17,503 nucleotides of DNA from Candidatus Aerophobota bacterium (GTDB lineage: Bacteria > Aerophobota > Aerophobia > Aerophobales > B3-G15), in assembly GCA_030615365.1 (NCBI GenBank), contig JAUWZM010000055.1, positions 1 through 17,503 on the forward strand, given 5' to 3'. The notes beneath the pieces were generated by a model, which was given only the letters and a program-made list of their open reading frames with translations, was not told the DNA's origin and searched no databases. Positions 14,255 through 17,503 of the stretch are shown in pieces; positions within the stretch are counted from its first letter, which is position 1; each line of letters begins with the position of its first letter. The translations under genes were made by a program, and so were the position numbers.

Positions 14255-15085
14255 ATGAAATTAAAACAGCAAATAAAGTATCTTTGTCAGGAATATAACT
14301 TTTCTCCCCAAAAGTCTCTATCTCAAAATTTTTTAATAGATTCCCATATACGAGAGAGAATAATTGAAAGCTTGCATATATCCAAAGAGGATAAGGTGTT
14401 AGAGATAGGGGCAGGCCCAGGAATTTTAACTGAAAAGCTCATAGAGAAAGCACAAAAGGTATGGGCAGTAGAGATAGATGACCGATTATGTCAGATTCTT
14501 CAGGATAGGCTGGGGGAGAGGAAAAATCTTGAGATAATTTGTTCTGATATTAGTCATCTTCTTTCAGAGAAAAGATTTTCCTCTTTTGAAATTAAAGTAG
14601 TGGGAAACTTACCCTATCATATAGCCTCCTCTCTTTTACTGGATTTAGCAGGGGAAAAGTGGATAATTGAAATGGTAGTAATGGTGCAAAGAGAGGTTGG
14701 AAGGAAAATCTTAGCCAGGGTCGGAAAAAAGGAAAGGGGGATACTCACCGTTATCTTAAATCACTATTTCCAAATAGAAAAAATAATAGATGTCCCTTCT
14801 CAGGCTTTTCTTCCACCTCCTCGAGTGGGATCTACGGCAGTAAAATTGAAGAAAAAAAATAGATATAAAACTCAACATAAGGATTTTTTTATCTCTGTAG
14901 TAAAGGCCGCTTTTTCTTTTAGAAGAAAAAAGCTTGTGAATTCTCTTAGCAGTGGGATGGGACTGGAAAAAGAGAAAATAAGAAAAATCTTAGAAAAGAT
15001 AAATATTTCTCCACAGGAAAGAGCAGAAGATCTAAAAGTAGGAGAATTTGTGAAGATAACAGATGAATTAAGTAAATTTTACTAA
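14255..15085 (+). CDS. rsmA: 16S rRNA dimethyladenosine transferase
   Basis: This 276-residue KsgA/RsmA dimethylates the two adjacent adenosines near the 3' end of 16S rRNA during small-subunit maturation. It begins with the family pattern SLSQNFLID (21-29). The SAM-binding motif I is EIGAGPGILTE (50-60), the acidic AVEID follows, and the catalytic NLPY motif is at 118-121. The C-terminal helical domain carries PRVGSTAVKL and the AAFSFRRKKLVNSL block. The frame is open much further upstream (to 14108) inside metG, but family alignment and the ATG 11 bp after the metG stop favour 14255. Its ribosome binding site is weak, so translational coupling to metG is likely. Confidence 0.96.
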   Translation: MKLKQQIKYLCQEYNFSPQKSLSQNFLIDSHIRERIIESLHISKEDKVLEIGAGPGILTEKLIEKAQKVWAVEIDDRLCQILQDRLGERKNLEIICSDISHLLSEKRFSSFEIKVVGNLPYHIASSLLLDLAGEKWIIEMVVMVQREVGRKILARVGKKERGILTVILNHYFQIEKIIDVPSQAFLPPPRVGSTAVKLKKKNRYKTQHKDFFISVVKAAFSFRRKKLVNSLSSGMGLEKEKIRKILEKINISPQERAEDLKVGEFVKITDELSKFY

Positions 15086-15095
15086 GGAGGAGGAA

Positions 15096-16127
15096 TTGTC
15101 TATTCACACCATTGAATGGAAAGATCAACAGATCAAAATTATTGACCAGACTAAACTTCCCTGGGAATTAGCCTATCTTTGGATAAAAGATGTAAAGGAG
15201 CTATGGAAAGCTATTTATCAACTTAAGGTAAGGGGGGCTCCGGCTCTGGGTATTGCTGGGGCACTGGGAGTAGTGTTGGGGGTACAAAACTTCTCAGCTA
15301 AGGATTACGCCAGTTTCAAAAAGGAGCTAAGCAGAGTAGTTCAGTACTTATCCTCATCCAGACCCACCGCTGTTAACCTTTTTTGGGCATTAAAGAGAAT
15401 GTCTCAATGCGCACAGAGAAATCGGGGGAAAAGCATAGATGAGATAAAGGAAAGTTTAAAGGACGAAGCTTTTAAAATTATAAAGGAAGATAGGGTATGC
15501 AATCGTCTGATTGCTAAAAATGGATCTTCCCTGATCTCTGATGGAGATAGCATTCTTACTCATTGTAACGCTGGAGCCTTAGCTACATTTGACTATGGAA
15601 CTGCTCTGGGAATTATTTATCGAGCGAGAAAAGAGGGAAAGAAAATAAAGGTCTATGCAGATGAAACCAGACCTCTTCTTCAGGGAGCAAGGTTAACAGC
15701 CTGGGAGCTTTTGCAAGAGGGGATAGAGGCTACTTTAATTTGTGATAGTACGGCAGGAGAGGTAATGAGAGAGAGAAAAATTAACAAGGTTCTGGTGGGA
15801 GCAGATAGAGTAGCTTCCAATGGAGATGTAGCTAATAAAATAGGAACATATACCGTGTCTGTATTGGCCAAGGAAAATGACATACCTTTTTACGTTGCCT
15901 GCCCCTTCTCTACCATTGATTTATCCCTTTCGGGAGGTGAGGATATTCCCATTGAACAGAGAGATCCCCAGGAGGTAGCCTCATTTTTAGGGAAAAGAAT
16001 TGCTCCTTCAGGAATAAATGTGTACAATCCCGCCTTTGACATTACTCCTGCTCGATATATCTCAGCCATAATCACAGAAAGGGATGTGCATCATCCTCCC
16101 TATAAGAAGAGTTTGAAAGGAAAGTAA
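15096..16127 (+). CDS. mtnA: S-methyl-5-thioribose-1-phosphate isomerase
   Basis: This 343-residue protein of the eIF2B-alpha-like isomerase family converts methylthioribose 1-phosphate to methylthioribulose 1-phosphate in methionine salvage. It has KVRGAPALGIAG (44-55) and THCNAGALATFDYGTA with catalytic Cys157. It also has YADETRPLLQGARLTAWEL and CDSTAG, then GADRVASNGDVANKIGTY with catalytic Asp237, and ends with DITPARYISAIITE. These residues match true MtnA rather than the regulatory eIF2B subunits. TTG 15096 is the start, with AAGGAGG/AGGAGG (15084-15093) just before it. It begins 10 bp after rsmA and ends 2 bp before gatC. No other methionine-salvage gene is adjacent, so ribose-1-phosphate-type substrates cannot be excluded. 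Confidence 0.95.
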   Translation: MSIHTIEWKDQQIKIIDQTKLPWELAYLWIKDVKELWKAIYQLKVRGAPALGIAGALGVVLGVQNFSAKDYASFKKELSRVVQYLSSSRPTAVNLFWALKRMSQCAQRNRGKSIDEIKESLKDEAFKIIKEDRVCNRLIAKNGSSLISDGDSILTHCNAGALATFDYGTALGIIYRARKEGKKIKVYADETRPLLQGARLTAWELLQEGIEATLICDSTAGEVMRERKINKVLVGADRVASNGDVANKIGTYTVSVLAKENDIPFYVACPFSTIDLSLSGGEDIPIEQRDPQEVASFLGKRIAPSGINVYNPAFDITPARYISAIITERDVHHPPYKKSLKGK

Positions 16128-16129
16128 AA

Positions 16130-16423
16130 ATGGAGAAAAAAATAGACTTAGCACAAACTGAATATATTGCCCATCTTGCCCGTCTGGATCTCACCCCTCA
16201 GGAGAAAGATAAATTTTCCTCTCAGTTAAGAGATATCCTGGATTATGTGGATAAGCTCAAGGAAGTGGATACCAAAGATGTTCCTCCTACTTCTCATGTT
16301 TTCCCGGTAAGTAATGTTTTCAGGGAAGATGAAAGAGGATTTTCTCTTTCATCTCGAGAAGTTCTATCTAATGCTCCCAAACAGAAAAATAATCAGTTCC
16401 AGGTCCCTAAGGTAATAGGGTAA
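16130..16423 (+). CDS. gatC: Asp-tRNA(Asn)/Glu-tRNA(Gln) amidotransferase subunit C
   Basis: This 97-residue protein has the size and layout of GatC, the small subunit that stabilises GatA-GatB. The trimer converts mischarged Glu-tRNA-Gln or Asp-tRNA-Asn to the correct amide. Recognisable blocks are HLARLDLTPQEKDKFSSQLR (15-34), DILDYVDKLKEVDT, PTSHVFPV, the R-E-D pattern of NVFREDE and the closing FQVPKVIG. ATG 16130 overlaps the tail of mtnA's operon with only 2 bp between the genes. gatA and gatB are not the next genes, unlike the common gatCAB arrangement, so they must be encoded elsewhere. Confidence 0.95.
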   Translation: MEKKIDLAQTEYIAHLARLDLTPQEKDKFSSQLRDILDYVDKLKEVDTKDVPPTSHVFPVSNVFREDERGFSLSSREVLSNAPKQKNNQFQVPKVIG

Positions 16424-16558
16424 TTCACTTCTTTTTAAGGCTGCGGATTCACCAGATTAGGATAAATACTAGATTACAGATAGTATTCTCAGGAGGTTTT
16501 ACGAAATTTACACGAGAGTCAGTGATGGATTTTTAGAATCTGCTTGAGGAAGGATGCT

Positions 16559-17503
16559 ATGAAAGTGACGGTAGTTTCAGATCCAGGTTTGGATAGCTCA
16601 GCGAAATATGGTTTAGCTGAGCTTATTAGAGCCTTAGTAGAGCGTGGAGTCGAGATAGAAGAAAGTAGTATATTGGATCAGAGAGATGATAAAAAGATTA
16701 TTCTTGTAGGGAATATTCGGTGGTCTCTTCTTGAGGAATTTCATTACCAGAACGGTTTCAAAGTTCCGACAAAAAAGGAATCTTACATCATAACAAAAGC
16801 TGCTGATTTTCCTGGTGAGGCTATTTTCATTATAGGAGAAGATGATGTTGGTATTCAATACGGATGTTTTGACCTTATCGAGCAGATTGAGGACCTTTCT
16901 CAGGCAGAGGAAATCTTCTCCAGGCTCATAACTCGCTCAGAGAGCCCCGATCTTTCTGTGAGAGGATTGTATATCTTTCTTCATAATACAGACCTTGAGA
17001 GGGAATGGTTTTATTCTAAAAAATTCTGGGATAGGTATTTTTCCATGTTAGCCAGAAACAGGTATAATGAATTCACCCTGGTATTTGGTCATCAAACAGC
17101 CCACCTTATCCCCATGTATCCTTATTTTTTCTCCCTAAAGGAGTACCCCGATATCTGGATTGAAGGGGTCACAGAGAACGATCAGAAGAAGAATCTTGCC
17201 ATGCTTCAGTATATCTCCACCTTAGCCTGCAAAAGAGGGCTTAAGTTTTTCATAGGAATTTGGCAGTCCAGACTCTGGAAGTCAAAGGTTTTTTTTAGCT
17301 CACAGCAGAGCAAACTTTATGGAATAAACGATGATATGTTAGCCGATTATACCCGGCTGGCCGTTGGCAAGCTGCTAAGGCTGTGTCCCGAAATTAAAGG
17401 AATGCAATTGCGGATGAATTTTGAGTCTGGAATTACAGATCAGTCTTTTTTCACCAGGTCCTTTATACCGGCAATAAATGACTGTGGTCGGGAGATTGAG
17501 GTT
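16559..17503 (+). CDS. Glycoside-hydrolase-like protein, N-terminal part (runs off window)
   Basis: An open frame of 315 codons runs from ATG 16559 to the window edge without a stop. GAGGAAGG (16547-16554) is a good ribosome binding site. The layout resembles alpha-glucuronidase/hexosaminidase-type enzymes. A small N-terminal alpha/beta domain (about 1-125) contains FIIGEDDVGIQYGCFDLIEQ, comparable to the D-x-G-x-x-Y-G-x-x-x-L-x-E block of GH67/GH20 N-domains. Next comes SPDLSVRGLYIFLHN, which looks like the first strand of a TIM barrel. Barrel-like segments follow: WDRYFSMLARNRYNEFTLVF, then YISTLACKRGLKFFIGIWQS. No signal peptide is visible, so it should be cytoplasmic. The exact family, catalytic acids and substrate cannot be stated because the C-terminal part is missing. 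It is separated from gatC by 135 bp and probably starts a new unit. Confidence 0.75.
   Translation, partial: MKVTVVSDPGLDSSAKYGLAELIRALVERGVEIEESSILDQRDDKKIILVGNIRWSLLEEFHYQNGFKVPTKKESYIITKAADFPGEAIFIIGEDDVGIQYGCFDLIEQIEDLSQAEEIFSRLITRSESPDLSVRGLYIFLHNTDLEREWFYSKKFWDRYFSMLARNRYNEFTLVFGHQTAHLIPMYPYFFSLKEYPDIWIEGVTENDQKKNLAMLQYISTLACKRGLKFFIGIWQSRLWKSKVFFSSQQSKLYGINDDMLADYTRLAVGKLLRLCPEIKGMQLRMNFESGITDQSFFTRSFIPAINDCGREIEV

Noticed and set aside
16424..16558. AGGAGG at 16491 as the ribosome binding site of a small gene
   Set aside because: No in-frame start codon at suitable spacing opens more than a few codons; the real start with its own site is at 16559.

Overview
This is a bacterial chromosomal window with A+T-rich spacers, Shine-Dalgarno-led genes and many non-ATG starts. 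Candidate or probable TTG or GTG starts appear on iorA, the glmU-like gene, uvrA, mtnA and the SDR gene. Indolepyruvate:ferredoxin oxidoreductase, with two 4Fe-4S clusters in IorA, suggests an anaerobic, peptide- or amino-acid-fermenting lifestyle. The spacers carry several families of degenerate repeats of the kind I associate with uncultured anaerobic lineages. I cannot name the phylum from the sequence alone.

Left region (1-2411) is a gene graveyard. It holds an unrecognised minus-strand reading frame broken by a stop (25-324), the tail of an IS3-family transposase (398-538), the C-terminal end of a type ISP restriction-modification enzyme (about 601-1029) and an internal fragment of a second dinB gene (1024-1244). 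An apparently intact two-gene cassette follows: a four-helix membrane protein and a small Cro/CI-type regulator (1409-2071). A 340-bp spacer closes the region.

Middle region (2412-9389) is metabolic. On the minus strand, iorA and iorB encode the two subunits of indolepyruvate oxidoreductase, and dinB (DNA polymerase IV) lies beyond them. Divergently from iorA run a stand-alone GlmU-type nucleotidyltransferase, a zinc-dependent medium-chain dehydrogenase and a SorD-like short-chain dehydrogenase. The two dehydrogenases look like a sugar/polyol interconversion pair.

Right region (9641-16423) is housekeeping on the plus strand: uvrA, metG, rsmA (ksgA), mtnA and gatC. From metG to gatC the genes are nearly contiguous and probably form one operon starting at a TTGACA-type promoter. 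The window ends inside a large gene (16559 onward) resembling glycoside-hydrolase-like proteins.

The most unusual non-genic signal is the spacer architecture. A 165-bp imperfect inverted repeat built from degenerate 8-bp units overlaps the end of iorA and supplies its last codons. Other 8-bp-periodic arrays lie before the SDR gene, and three further inverted repeats of different sequence occupy other gaps. I found no CRISPR array, tRNA, rRNA, riboswitch or convincing new defence system.
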